DNA of 64,000 nucleotides from an uncultured Ulvibacter sp. (GTDB lineage Bacteria; Bacteroidota; Bacteroidia; Flavobacteriales; Flavobacteriaceae): NCBI GenBank assembly GCA_938041335.1, contig CALIAF010000022.1, positions 35,663 to 99,662 of the forward strand, read 5' to 3'. Shown piece by piece: positions 44,278 to 52,261 of this stretch (position 1 is its first letter; each line of letters starts with the position of its first letter). The notes under the pieces were generated by a model. It saw only the letters and a program-made list of their open reading frames with translations, ran no database searches and was not told where the DNA came from. The position numbers and the translations under genes were made by a program.

Positions 44278-45172
44278 CTGCTAATTGTATTAAGTGATTG
44301 TTAAAATCTTGAATTTGAGTGATAATATTAATATTTGAGGTAACATTATCTTGATTTATTTCATTTGTTTTGGAACCAAAACACAATAGATTATACTTTT
44401 TTTCTGCACATACTGTTTTATTGAATTCATCTAAATATTGATCCAGCGAAGATGGTTCTGTTGTTACATATGTCATAAAGACAACGTCGCTGTGTTGTTT
44501 TGTAATATGAGTAAGTCCTTTTAACGGGATGTCACCCCCTAAATATAAGGTTTGTAAACCGGCATTGATCGTTAAGTATTGGGCGTAAAGAAGCCCTAAT
44601 TCGTGGCTTTCATTTTGAGGAAGAAAAAGCACCGCCATTACATTACTTTTCTTTTTAAAGCGTTGTAGTGATGTATCAATATGTTTACAAGTTTTTAGTC
44701 TTATAAGCTCTGAGATATATCGCTCATGTACTGGATGTATAGTGCCTATTAACCATAATTGGCCTAATTCTAATAGTAATGGTATTAGTACCTCTTCAAA
44801 AGATTGTTTAAAACTGTATCGTTCCTCCATCTCAGCAAATGTTTTTTCAAACAGCTCATTGTCAAAACTAAACATCGCAGTTTTAAATTTATTAATGAGA
44901 TATGCGTCTAAGGATTCGGTGCTTGTGTCTTTTGACAGTTTACTGATTTCTAAATCACTTAGCGAAGCAATTTTAGATATTTTATGTCCTTGATTATATA
45001 ATTGGGTAACGTTGAGAAGTTTTTTTAAGCTATCCAGATTGTATTTCCTGATGTTAGTTTCTGTTCTTTCTGGACAAAAAAGATCATATCTTTTTTCCCA
45101 AATTCTAATGGTATGGGCCTTTACACCACTTAAATTCTCAAGGTCCTTAATACTAAATTCAGTTTTTACCAC
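44270..45172 (-). CDS. MerR-family regulator with B12-binding domain (CarH/LitR-like)
   Basis: 300 aa. An N-terminal MerR helix-turn-helix (FSIKDLENLSGVKAHTIRIW) is followed by a helical B12-cap domain (about 95-165) and a cobalamin-binding domain (about 170-295). The cobalamin loop E-x-H-x-x-G is intact (NESHELGLLYAQ), giving the axial His. The cap motif reads LWLIGTIHPVHER: Trp and the Glu ten residues on are kept, but the His after Trp and the His after Glu known from light-sensing CarH are Leu and Arg. In CarH systems this repressor controls carotenoid genes by light through adenosylcobalamin. It is first in the crt operon and probably controls it. Confidence 0.88.
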   Translation of the reverse strand: MVKTEFSIKDLENLSGVKAHTIRIWEKRYDLFCPERTETNIRKYNLDSLKKLLNVTQLYNQGHKISKIASLSDLEISKLSKDTSTESLDAYLINKFKTAMFSFDNELFEKTFAEMEERYSFKQSFEEVLIPLLLELGQLWLIGTIHPVHERYISELIRLKTCKHIDTSLQRFKKKSNVMAVLFLPQNESHELGLLYAQYLTINAGLQTLYLGGDIPLKGLTHITKQHSDVVFMTYVTTEPSSLDQYLDEFNKTVCAEKKYNLLCFGSKTNEINQDNVTSNINIITQIQDFNNHLIQLADA

Positions 45173-45193
45173 TTTGATTGCTCTTATTTAATT

Positions 45194-45201
45194 CAAAAAT
45201 A
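45194..45201 (-). promoter_or_regulatory. -7-like element TATTTTTG of the crt operon
   Basis: Minus-strand TATTTTTG (plus CAAAAATA) 21 bp upstream of the regulator ATG, matching TAnnTTTG. It would drive regulator plus crtIBZY. Confidence 0.5.
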
Positions 45202-45237
45202 GAATATAATTAACATAAACTTTCGATTTTGTTTAAT

Positions 45238-45254
45238 AATTTTATCATAAAATT
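45238..45254. promoter_or_regulatory. Candidate operator palindrome upstream of the crt operon
   Basis: AATTTTAT-C-ATAAAATT, a perfect 8+8 bp palindrome around one base, extended imperfectly by GTTTAAT on the left and AAAC on the right. It lies about 36 bp upstream of the -7 element of the operon. A MerR-type dimer could bind it, but AT-rich palindromes arise by chance easily. Confidence 0.3.
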
Positions 45255-45411
45255 AAACACTTGTATGTTGGTTGTGTGTAAAGAAAGATTTTTATTGCAT
45301 CTTGACCTGAGTATGGTTTTTAAAAACGTTTAATTGTTCTACTTTCCTTTTATCAATACCTTGTTATTCTAATTATTTATTGTTCTATGAAAAAAATTAC
45401 TCTGGCCCTTA

Positions 45412-45479
45412 CCTTTCTACTTGATCAGTGGAGCCGGAGGGATTACAAAAAGGTGATCCCTTGAGCACTAGTCCTGCAA
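45412..45479 (-). repeat. Partial copy of the ssrA 3' end (copy 1)
   Basis: 24 bases (45421-45444) identical to the tmRNA 3' end, including GGAGCCGGAGGGATT on the plus strand. Identity with copy 2 extends to about 68 bp in both directions, including GTGATCCCTTGAGCAC, which ssrA itself does not have. The T-loop and the rest of tmRNA are missing. Confidence 0.8.
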
Positions 45480-45563
45480 GTGTAAATCCACGGACTACGT
45501 CCTAGTTTTATTATTTTAATCCAAAACTTTGAGCGAGCTCCGTTTTTCCTTAAAACAATAAAA

Positions 45564-45581
45564 CCACACCTTTCGGTGTGG
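45564..45581 (-). terminator. Terminator-like hairpin beside ssrA 3' copy 2
   Basis: CCACACC-TTTC-GGTGTGG stem with a TTTTATTGTTTT run on the minus strand. It sits directly past the second partial ssrA 3' end in the direction of ssrA transcription. Confidence 0.6.
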
Positions 45582-45648
45582 CTTTCTAATTGATCAGTGG
45601 AGCCGGAGGGATTATAAAAAAGTGATCCCTTGAGCACCAGTATTGCAA
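45581..45648 (-). repeat. Partial copy of the ssrA 3' end (copy 2)
   Basis: 45590-45613 repeats the 24-base tmRNA 3' end exactly, 169 bp from copy 1 and 170 bp from the real ssrA end. The flanks match copy 1 (CTTTCTA on one side, GTGATCCCTTGAGCAC on the other), showing that copies 1 and 2 share a common origin. Confidence 0.8.
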
Positions 45649-45685
45649 ATACAACTGTCAAGGCTAGAAAAAAGCCTTGGTGTCT

Positions 45686-45730
45686 AAAAACAACAAAGCT
45701 CAATCAAGCAGAAAATGCTTGTTGAGCTTT
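45686..45730 (-). terminator. ssrA: Terminator of ssrA
   Basis: On the minus strand, about 40 nt after the tmRNA 3' end: AAAGCTCAA ... TTGAGCTTT (9 bp) enclosing a second stem AAGCA/TGCTT, followed by GTTGTTTTT. Confidence 0.65.
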
Positions 45731-45767
45731 TTATGTTTTCATCCACAACACAGTTGTGATTGATCAG

Positions 45768-46164
45768 TGGAGCCGGAGGGATTCGAACCCTCGTCCAAAC
45801 GTGCACTTGCACAGCTTTCTACATGTTTAGTTTTTATTTGAATTTTCGTGAGATTGCCGGTCAAAAACTACCAACGCACTCCTTATTCTAAATTAGATGT
45901 CTCAAGGATGTCTAGACACCACCCTCAATAGGTTTACTTTTACGAAGTCACTATATCGATTGCCGTAAACCAAGGCTCTCGAGTGACTTCCTGCTTGTCT
46001 ACCTTGTAGACCGAGGCGTAATCCTACTATAATTCGGATTATGCAGCTAGGGCGTAGTTATTCTCGCCGTTTAAAAAGTGTGAAAAATGAGATTTAAGAG
46101 CTGTTATCCAGCGCTCTACATGCTTACCATACCCGAAAACCCGCTGTCAAAACCAGTCGGCCCC
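45768..46164 (-). ncRNA. ssrA: Transfer-messenger RNA (tmRNA)
   Basis: One-piece tmRNA of about 397 nt that rescues stalled ribosomes with SmpB. The 5' end GGGGCCGACTGGTTTTGACAG and the 3' tRNA-like T arm GGGTTCGAATCCCTCCGGC are both clear, and GGGGCCG pairs with CGGCTCC as the acceptor stem. The tag frame GGC GAG AAT AAC TAC GCC CTA GCT GCA TAA gives GENNYALAA, as in other Bacteroidota. The terminal CCA does not seem to be encoded (the genome reads ACTG after the stem), so it would be added afterwards. Ends are read by eye and may be off by a base. Confidence 0.95.
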
Positions 46165-46288
46165 AAATAGTCGGTAGTTGGTAGTCTTTAGTCGGTAGTA
46201 GTATATTCTTCGCTTCGCTCAAATACGTATACCCTAATTAATACCATCTAACGTCTAAAAATAGTCCGCAAATATACAAGATTTGCGC

Positions 46289-46296
46289 TATCTTTG
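46289..46296 (+). promoter_or_regulatory. -7 element TATCTTTG upstream of the dehydrogenase gene
   Basis: TAnnTTTG match 43 bp upstream of the ATG at 46340; the recurring 10-mer ATTTCCGAAG lies between them (46306-46315). No clear TTG at the -33 distance. Confidence 0.4.
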
Positions 46297-46339
46297 ATAC
46301 TTAATATTTCCGAAGTTTAAACAACAAAATCCATACCAA

Positions 46340-47551
46340 ATGCCAATCACTTTTGCTATTTTAAAAGAACGAAAAAATCCGCCAGATCGTCGTGTGGTTT
46401 TCTCTCCAGAAAAATTAAAAGAAGCAGCATCTATGTTTCCTGAGGCTCGTTTTATTGTGGAGTCTAGTGATATTCGTGTTTTTCCAGATAGCGCTTATAC
46501 AGATGCTGGGTTTGAAGTGTTAGAAGATGTCACTGAGGCAGACGTAATGCTTGGTGTAAAAGAAGTGCCAGTAGCTGCGTTAATACCAAACAAAAAATAT
46601 TTCTATTTTTCTCATACGATTAAAAAACAACCATACAACAGAAAATTATTGGTAGCCATGCTCGAGCGTAATATAGAGATGTACGATCACGAGACCATTG
46701 TCAAGCAAAGTGGAGCACGTCTTATTGGTTTTGGTCGTTATGCAGGATTAGTAGGAGCTTATAATGGCTTTAGGGCTTTAGGTATTCGTGATGGTTTATT
46801 TAAACTTCCCAAGGTAGAGCACCTAGCAGATCTTGATGCTGTAAAGGCAGAACTCGATAAAATTAAATTACCAGCAATTAAAATTTTACTTACGGGTACA
46901 GGTAAAGTAGCAAAGGGTGCTAAAGAGATTTTAGATCATTTAAAGATTAAAGAAGTAAGCGATGCTTTATACCTCACGTCACAATTTACGGAGCCTGTTT
47001 ATGTGATGGCAGATGTTATGGAGTATAGTAAACGCACAGATGGCAAAGTAGGTGATAAGTATGCTTTTTACAAAGACCCTAGGCCATACGAGAGTAACTT
47101 TATGCCTTATGCGGCAGAAAGTGATTTCTTTATCGCCGGACATTTTTATGGCAATAATGCGCCTTATTTATTTACTAGAGCAGATGCGAAGAAAGAAAAT
47201 TTCCGCATAAATCTTATTGCAGATATCTCTTGTGATATAGATGGCCCTGTAGCGGCAACCATAAAGTCATCTACGATTGCAGATCCTTTTTATGGCTATG
47301 ACCCAAAAACAGAAGCCGCCGTAACTATGGATGCGCCTGGAGCAATCACCATGATGGCAGTAGATAATTTACCTTGTGAGTTGCCAAAAGATGCAAGTGA
47401 AGGTTTTGGTGAGATGTTTCTAGAACATGTGATTCCAGCATTTTTTAATGATGACGAACGCGGTATTTTAAAACGTGCAAGAATCTCTACTAAAGAAGGA
47501 ACACTGACAGAACGGTTTTCTTATTTACAAGATTACGTGTCTGGTAAATAA
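46340..47551 (+). CDS. Alanine/saccharopine dehydrogenase-like NAD(P)-dependent oxidoreductase
   Basis: 403 aa enzyme of the AlaDH/PNT fold. The N-terminal catalytic domain starts FAILKERKNPPDRRVVFSPE, with the active-site-like FSHTIKKQPYNRKLLVAM near residue 91. The NAD-binding region is around IKILLTGTGKVAKGAKEIL near 185. The RKNPPDRRV start and TIKKQPYN segment resemble the lysine-forming saccharopine dehydrogenase branch more than classical alanine dehydrogenase. The substrate therefore remains open. Single gene, between ssrA and the convergent DUF3857 gene. Confidence 0.75.
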   Translation: MPITFAILKERKNPPDRRVVFSPEKLKEAASMFPEARFIVESSDIRVFPDSAYTDAGFEVLEDVTEADVMLGVKEVPVAALIPNKKYFYFSHTIKKQPYNRKLLVAMLERNIEMYDHETIVKQSGARLIGFGRYAGLVGAYNGFRALGIRDGLFKLPKVEHLADLDAVKAELDKIKLPAIKILLTGTGKVAKGAKEILDHLKIKEVSDALYLTSQFTEPVYVMADVMEYSKRTDGKVGDKYAFYKDPRPYESNFMPYAAESDFFIAGHFYGNNAPYLFTRADAKKENFRINLIADISCDIDGPVAATIKSSTIADPFYGYDPKTEAAVTMDAPGAITMMAVDNLPCELPKDASEGFGEMFLEHVIPAFFNDDERGILKRARISTKEGTLTERFSYLQDYVSGK

Positions 47552-47557
47552 ATTGGT

Positions 47558-49522
47558 CTATTTATTTTTACTTAAAACTAATGCACTTTGTGTTTGGGTT
47601 TTAATCACATGCTCAAAAAACTGCTTTAGGGCATCATAATCTTCTGGGGTAAATATGGTTTCATCAAGCTTTAATGAATATCTCAATTGAATATTGTTAT
47701 CGGCCTGGATGCTTTTTAAAACTACACTCCCTTTATTATTAGGTAATCCAATAGAAATATCTTTTGGCAACTCGATCACGGTATATTGATCTGCTAAGTC
47801 AAAAGATAGGCTGTAAACCATTTTATAAGAATGGCCAAAATCTACAGGATAGGATCTTTCTTTTAAAATAAATGGATTTTTCTTGAATATGTTTTCAAAG
47901 AAAAATGGGTTAAGTAAATGTTTATCACCCACGTTTTCTGTGTCTAAAGATACATTATAGGTGAGTTCAAAGTTTTCGTCAGCATTAAAGGCGTTGTTTA
48001 TGTTATAAGCGCTCACTTCTGTGTTTAGATCGATGGTTTCTTTATCTTTTATATAAGAGGTTTTTGAGGTGTTCTCGATTTTTGAGCGTTCATTATATGC
48101 CAAGTATCCAAGATAGGTTTCTCTGCCTTTACCAATAAATAGCCCATTAGAATCTGCTTTTAACTGGATTTGGGCAATATGGGCGTTGTTTTTAAAAGGT
48201 TCAAGAGGTATCCATTTGCTTTCATTTTTAAAATCCATTAAACGACCTTGCCCATTGAGCAGCTCAAAAGGAATCAAACCAAAAGGTGCGTTTTTTCTGG
48301 TAGCATCTAGAAGTATTGTTTCGGTATCTAATAGTAAGGCGGCAAAAACGTAGTTAAAGTCTGTAATCACCGGGTAGATTTCTGTAGGAAGTCCATTTTC
48401 TCTAGTCGAGCTCAATATCATATGTGATTCAAATCCGCCTGCTCTTAAAGCGTTTATTAGCGCAAGATTGATTTCACTACTATTTCCTTTTTTATCGTTA
48501 AAAGCATCCTTTACTTCTATATTAGAAAAAATAGCAAACTCTTTATTCCATGTAAAATGGTCTCTTATAAAATTGTAAATTGATATCGCCTTCTCTTTAT
48601 TTACAGGCATTGATAAAATGTTTGCAGGAATGTTTTTTTCAAAAAAACTTTTACTCTTTAATTGCCTGCCTAGGTCTTTATCAAATTTTTGTTCTTTGTC
48701 TACATCTTTCCAGGTTTTACTATAACGTTTTGTTTCTCCTATTAAGTTTTCATATTCTCTTAATTCATATGAAATTCTGGATATATAGTTTTTTTTAGAT
48801 AACATATAGTCCTCTTTTTTAAATGCAGGAATGTTTTCCATAGTATAAAGGCTAGTTTCACAATCTGCGCTTTGGTTAGCAAAACTCAAGTAAAAACAAT
48901 TCCGTTTTAACTTTGCTTCATTAATTGCCAAAGGATGCGTGCCAAAAGCGGCTTTGTTGTAGGCGAAATTTCCGGGTATTTCAGTGTAAAACTCACTATA
49001 TATGGTAGGTAGCTCGCTCTGAAAGTTCCAACCTCCTAGATTAAAAAAGTAGGGTGATTCTATGCGATACGTAAATTCTAGGACGCTACCGTCTTCAATA
49101 TCTGGAAAGGTGAATTTTTTAGATTTCCAGTTAGGTGTGATATCTGTATTGAAAATAGCAGACGCACTCAGGTATTTTTTGACACCTCCTAAGTGTGTAA
49201 TTGCTTTGATTTCGGTTACTTTTTCAGTGCTATTTTCTCCTTTATAATATATAATTTCAACCTCCCCATTTTTAAAATTTTTAGCATCTAAGACTTTAAT
49301 TTTTTTATGAACCACCTTGACGAGTTTCATTTGTCTATCTATCTCTTCTACTTTATAGTTTCCTTTATCATAAAGTACAACACCTGCAGCCTCTGTATCT
49401 GGAGCGTATACTTTCATGTTTAACTCTTCGAAAGTGGGTTTCCCAAAAACTGCAGGAATTCTATGTTGTCCAAAAACGGAAATGGACAAGCTGCAAAAGA
49501 AAATAAATAATAAGAATCTCAT
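47558..49522 (-). CDS. DUF3857 / transglutaminase-like secreted protein
   Basis: 654 aa from the ATG at 49522, which starts a proper signal peptide (RFLLFIFFCSLSISVFGQ); the tracked start at 49597 adds an unlikely leader. The N-terminal half is a DUF3857 beta domain (VLEFTYRIESPYFFNLGGWN near residue 150). The centre is transglutaminase-like (YNFIRDHFTWNKEFAIFSNI near 320), but the usual catalytic Cys position reads GNSSEINLALINAL, with Ser instead of Cys. A C-terminal beta domain follows. This layout is common and poorly understood in Bacteroidota; the missing Cys suggests a non-catalytic or binding role. Confidence 0.8.
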   Translation of the reverse strand: MRFLLFIFFCSLSISVFGQHRIPAVFGKPTFEELNMKVYAPDTEAAGVVLYDKGNYKVEEIDRQMKLVKVVHKKIKVLDAKNFKNGEVEIIYYKGENSTEKVTEIKAITHLGGVKKYLSASAIFNTDITPNWKSKKFTFPDIEDGSVLEFTYRIESPYFFNLGGWNFQSELPTIYSEFYTEIPGNFAYNKAAFGTHPLAINEAKLKRNCFYLSFANQSADCETSLYTMENIPAFKKEDYMLSKKNYISRISYELREYENLIGETKRYSKTWKDVDKEQKFDKDLGRQLKSKSFFEKNIPANILSMPVNKEKAISIYNFIRDHFTWNKEFAIFSNIEVKDAFNDKKGNSSEINLALINALRAGGFESHMILSSTRENGLPTEIYPVITDFNYVFAALLLDTETILLDATRKNAPFGLIPFELLNGQGRLMDFKNESKWIPLEPFKNNAHIAQIQLKADSNGLFIGKGRETYLGYLAYNERSKIENTSKTSYIKDKETIDLNTEVSAYNINNAFNADENFELTYNVSLDTENVGDKHLLNPFFFENIFKKNPFILKERSYPVDFGHSYKMVYSLSFDLADQYTVIELPKDISIGLPNNKGSVVLKSIQADNNIQLRYSLKLDETIFTPEDYDALKQFFEHVIKTQTQSALVLSKNK

Positions 49523-49620
49523 AACGTAAATTTGATGAGTAAAAGTAGCCACATTTTTTGGATTCATTAGGTGTATTTTTTCAAATTTAAGTCGCATTCA
49601 TATTGCTTCTTGCTGTTCAT

Positions 49621-50283
49621 CTAGGTTTTGTTTTTCTGAAATTTTATAAATATGACAAATACTCCATACAGCCCGAACCCAAACCCTAAAGTGGTAATCC
49701 AAGCCGTTGGATGACTTGCAGGCGCAACAATGGGTGCCATTATATCTTCTAACAACCCAAAAGGATTTTGCAGAATATCCCAGCTGTTCCATCTTAAAAA
49801 ACGACCTAAGTAAATACCAAAAGCGCACAAAAAGGGAATAGTCCATCTAATTAAATTGAGCTTCCATTGTTTCCAGTTTGAGGTGTAAGCTACGATCATT
49901 TGTTGTAATGAGATGCAGTAAAATAATAAACCACTTAGAGCGAAAAGGCTAATGATAACGGCGTCAAAGAGCTTGTAGATTGCTTCTGTATGGGTCAAGT
50001 GAATGAGGTCTGTAACAATATAAGGAGCGTTCGGTAAAAACAATAACCACAGCAAAGCAAGCCCTCCCTTTATTACCGGATGTATTTTTTTCTTTGAAGC
50101 TACATATGAAGAAATAAAATAGGGGATAGCGGCTAAAAACAAATTCCAAACTAAAAATATAAGAAAGAAGGAATGGGTTATTTTTAAACGAATGGCGAGT
50201 AAAAATATGCAGCTAACACTTGCAAAAAACAAAGTGAATAAAGATTCAAAATGCTGAAATATGTACGTTTTAATTAATTTCAT
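49621..50283 (-). CDS. DUF1361 membrane protein
   Basis: 220 aa with six to seven hydrophobic helices. The DUF1361 signature is seen in LVWNLFLAAIPYFISSYVAS near residue 44, LLWLLFLPNAPYIVTDLIHL near 76 and FGIYLGRFLRWNSWDIL near 155. The family is uncharacterised. It lies 138 bp downstream of the DUF2809 gene on the same strand, with a tandem repeat in the gap. Confidence 0.82.
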   Translation of the reverse strand: MKLIKTYIFQHFESLFTLFFASVSCIFLLAIRLKITHSFFLIFLVWNLFLAAIPYFISSYVASKKKIHPVIKGGLALLWLLFLPNAPYIVTDLIHLTHTEAIYKLFDAVIISLFALSGLLFYCISLQQMIVAYTSNWKQWKLNLIRWTIPFLCAFGIYLGRFLRWNSWDILQNPFGLLEDIMAPIVAPASHPTAWITTLGFGFGLYGVFVIFIKFQKNKT

Positions 50284-50292
50284 CTGAATATA

Positions 50293-50444
50293 ATATTTGA
50301 TAATTAGGAAGATGTTATGCCTGGTTTATCCATCTTCATTTGTTAAAAGGCATTTCATCTTAATTTGATATTTGATAATTAGGAAGATGTTATACCTGGT
50401 TTATGCATCTTCATTTGTTGTTTATCTGTTAATAGGCATTTCAT
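50293..50444. repeat. Tandem duplication of about 75 bp between two membrane-protein genes
   Basis: ATATTTGATAATTAGGAAG starts at 50293 and again at 50368, and each copy runs on through GATGTTAT(G/A)CCTGGTTTAT and CATCTTCATTTGTT, with AGGCATTTCAT trailing each. Each unit contains a 7 bp stem GAAGATG/CATCTTC with a 16-base loop. The second copy merges into the 3' end of the DUF2809 gene. Confidence 0.75.
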
Positions 50445-50793
50445 TAGTTCTAAATTTTTCAATTAAATAAATAGGAATCATCCCTAGTGAAAAGGCAAGA
50501 AGATCAAAGGCATCAAAGGTGTTGCCTATAAGTATCATGACCCATTCTTGCTTGATGTTTAATAATTTGTCAAGGTGAAATAGTTGTAGTATTTCCGAAG
50601 TAAAAGCGATGCACATTACGAGTATTGTGGCAGATTTCACGGATAAAGTAGACACCATTCTCACAAAACAGTAGAGGAGTGGTATGACCAATAAGTCGCC
50701 TACAAAGCCTCGTATCCACTTATGAAAATGAAATATAGCAATCGCAATTTCTGTTACTAGTATGAGCGTGAATAGGGTGGTGTATTTTTTCAT
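50422..50793 (-). CDS. DUF2809 membrane protein
   Basis: 123 aa from ATG at 50793 (MKKYTTLFTLILVTEIAIAI); the tracked start at 50880 would add a non-conserved leader. Three to four hydrophobic helices, with HKWIRGFVGDLLVIPLLYCF near residue 24 and the polar motif FTSEILQLFHLDKLLNI near 68, then GNTFDAFDLLAFSLGM, all typical of DUF2809. Function unknown. Its 3' end is partly duplicated in the downstream tandem repeat. Confidence 0.78.
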   Translation of the reverse strand: MKKYTTLFTLILVTEIAIAIFHFHKWIRGFVGDLLVIPLLYCFVRMVSTLSVKSATILVMCIAFTSEILQLFHLDKLLNIKQEWVMILIGNTFDAFDLLAFSLGMIPIYLIEKFRTNEMPINR

Positions 50794-50901
50794 TGTTGTT
50801 TTTAATGTTTTATTTTTTAGTTGGTACACAGTCGAAACTTTTAAGCTGTTACTACTCAGGAAGGTTTCGACTGCTCTCAACCAAACAATGTTCTTTACTT
50901 G

Positions 50902-52251
50902 CTATTGATTATTGCCCCAATCTATTTTTCTAGAGGCAAACATCACAATAGCTAGAATGGCAAATAATCCAATACTTCCTACTAACAGTGCGTAGTTTTC
51001 TAGTTGTATGATCACATAAATAAAACCATATAGCGCTGCTAAAGAAAAAGCGATCAATGCTGGGAATTTCCAGCCTTTTAAAATAAATCGACTGTATACT
51101 GATATTAAAAGTAACACGGCACTTGCAGCGATTAAGTAAGCTTTTAAGAAAGAACTATGCTCGCTAATAGAAATTAGTAAGGTGTAAAACATTACTAATG
51201 CCAGCCCAATCATCACATACTGAAAGGGATGAATGTAAAGTTTGCTCCCTATTTGTATCATTAAGAAAACGAGTAAGGTTAGTCCTATCACTAGAAACCC
51301 ATACTTCGCTGTGCGTTCTGTTTGCTGATATTCATTTACAGGGACAATAAGGTCGGCGCCAAAAGCAAATCGTGTTAAATCTGGCAAGGCTTGAAAGAAC
51401 ACTTGCTCAAACTCACGGTTTATTTGAAATACTTCCCATTGTGCTGTAAAGCCCGTATCGGTTATTGATCTACCTTCATCCATAGGAGAATAATTGCCAT
51501 TAAAACCGGGAGAATGCCAGTTTGAACTCATGGCTACTTTTGTCTCTTTACCAATTGGGATAAATTGTAAACGCTCGCTTCCATTAATTTTTGCATTAAA
51601 ACTAAATGGCATTTCTTTTTTTGCCATGATTTCAAAACCTGGAATCACGACGCTTTGAATGGTATTTAGGTACTCTTTGGTAAATTTTGGGTTCATTGCC
51701 ATTGGTGTCCCATCAAGATTGACCTCCATACTACTTTTTATTCCTTTAATGTTTGAGGTCTGTATCACGATATTTACTTTGTCCCACATAATGTCTTCGG
51801 GTTTAATATCTTGTGGGGATAAATCGATCTCAGGGAATGTTCCAGAAACATCCATGTCTGCCGTATAAACTACCGTATTGTAGATAGAAAGATTGTTGTT
51901 TTTAGTTTTAATATCTGCCTTGATATCTAAATTATCTGGAAACACAAAGGCAGTTTTTATGATGGTTTCAGTTTTAGTAACATACTTTTTTGTTTCGGCA
52001 TTAAACGTTTCCGTTTTTTTATATGTTTTGTAAGGCACTTTTAAAATAGGCCCAGAGAGTATTACCTCATTCCCCCATTTTTCATTGATTTCTCTTATAA
52101 CTTCAGATTGTCTTGCGCCGCGTTCATAGATCAATTCTTTTACAAACTGCAGCGGGATAAGCAGGATTAAGATTAATATGCCCACCACCAGCATTCTGGA
52201 GGTAATAGATTCTTTAAGCCAAGTCGAGAATTTTCCGTTTTTGTTTTCCAT
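50902..52251 (-). CDS. creD: Cell envelope integrity protein CreD
   Basis: 449 aa inner-membrane protein: one N-terminal helix (MLVVGILILILLIPLQFV), a large periplasmic domain (45-300) and five to six C-terminal helices. Family marks are ERGARQSEVIREINEKWG near residue 44, LSGPILKVPY near 65 and KYGFLVIGLTLLVFLMIQIG near 315, where the second half begins. CreD is part of the CreBC regulon in enterobacteria, but here it is the last gene of a winged-helix regulator operon, a common flavobacterial context. Precise role unknown. Confidence 0.88.
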   Translation of the reverse strand: MENKNGKFSTWLKESITSRMLVVGILILILLIPLQFVKELIYERGARQSEVIREINEKWGNEVILSGPILKVPYKTYKKTETFNAETKKYVTKTETIIKTAFVFPDNLDIKADIKTKNNNLSIYNTVVYTADMDVSGTFPEIDLSPQDIKPEDIMWDKVNIVIQTSNIKGIKSSMEVNLDGTPMAMNPKFTKEYLNTIQSVVIPGFEIMAKKEMPFSFNAKINGSERLQFIPIGKETKVAMSSNWHSPGFNGNYSPMDEGRSITDTGFTAQWEVFQINREFEQVFFQALPDLTRFAFGADLIVPVNEYQQTERTAKYGFLVIGLTLLVFLMIQIGSKLYIHPFQYVMIGLALVMFYTLLISISEHSSFLKAYLIAASAVLLLISVYSRFILKGWKFPALIAFSLAALYGFIYVIIQLENYALLVGSIGLFAILAIVMFASRKIDWGNNQ

Positions 52252-52261
52252 AGTAGTTTTT

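Noticed and set aside
40828-45172. Proteorhodopsin or blh (retinal synthesis) gene expected beside a crt operon
   Set aside because: I looked on both strands between recQ and ssrA and in the flanks and saw neither a retinal-binding helix signature nor a Blh-like protein; the operon ends at crtY.
45443-45703. Minus-strand ORF of 86 codons
   Set aside because: It lies across the partial ssrA copies, a terminator hairpin and repeat sequence; the translation includes the acceptor-stem repeat (NPSGSTDQ) and has no protein-like features.
45421-45783. Possible CRISPR array (three 24-base repeats at even spacing)
   Set aside because: Only three copies, spacers near 145 bp, two spacers partly alike, no cas genes, and the repeat equals the tmRNA 3' end.
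49598-49846. 82-codon minus-strand ORF overlapping the DUF1361 gene
   Set aside because: Out-of-frame shadow of the DUF1361 gene, whose helices and motifs fit the other frame.
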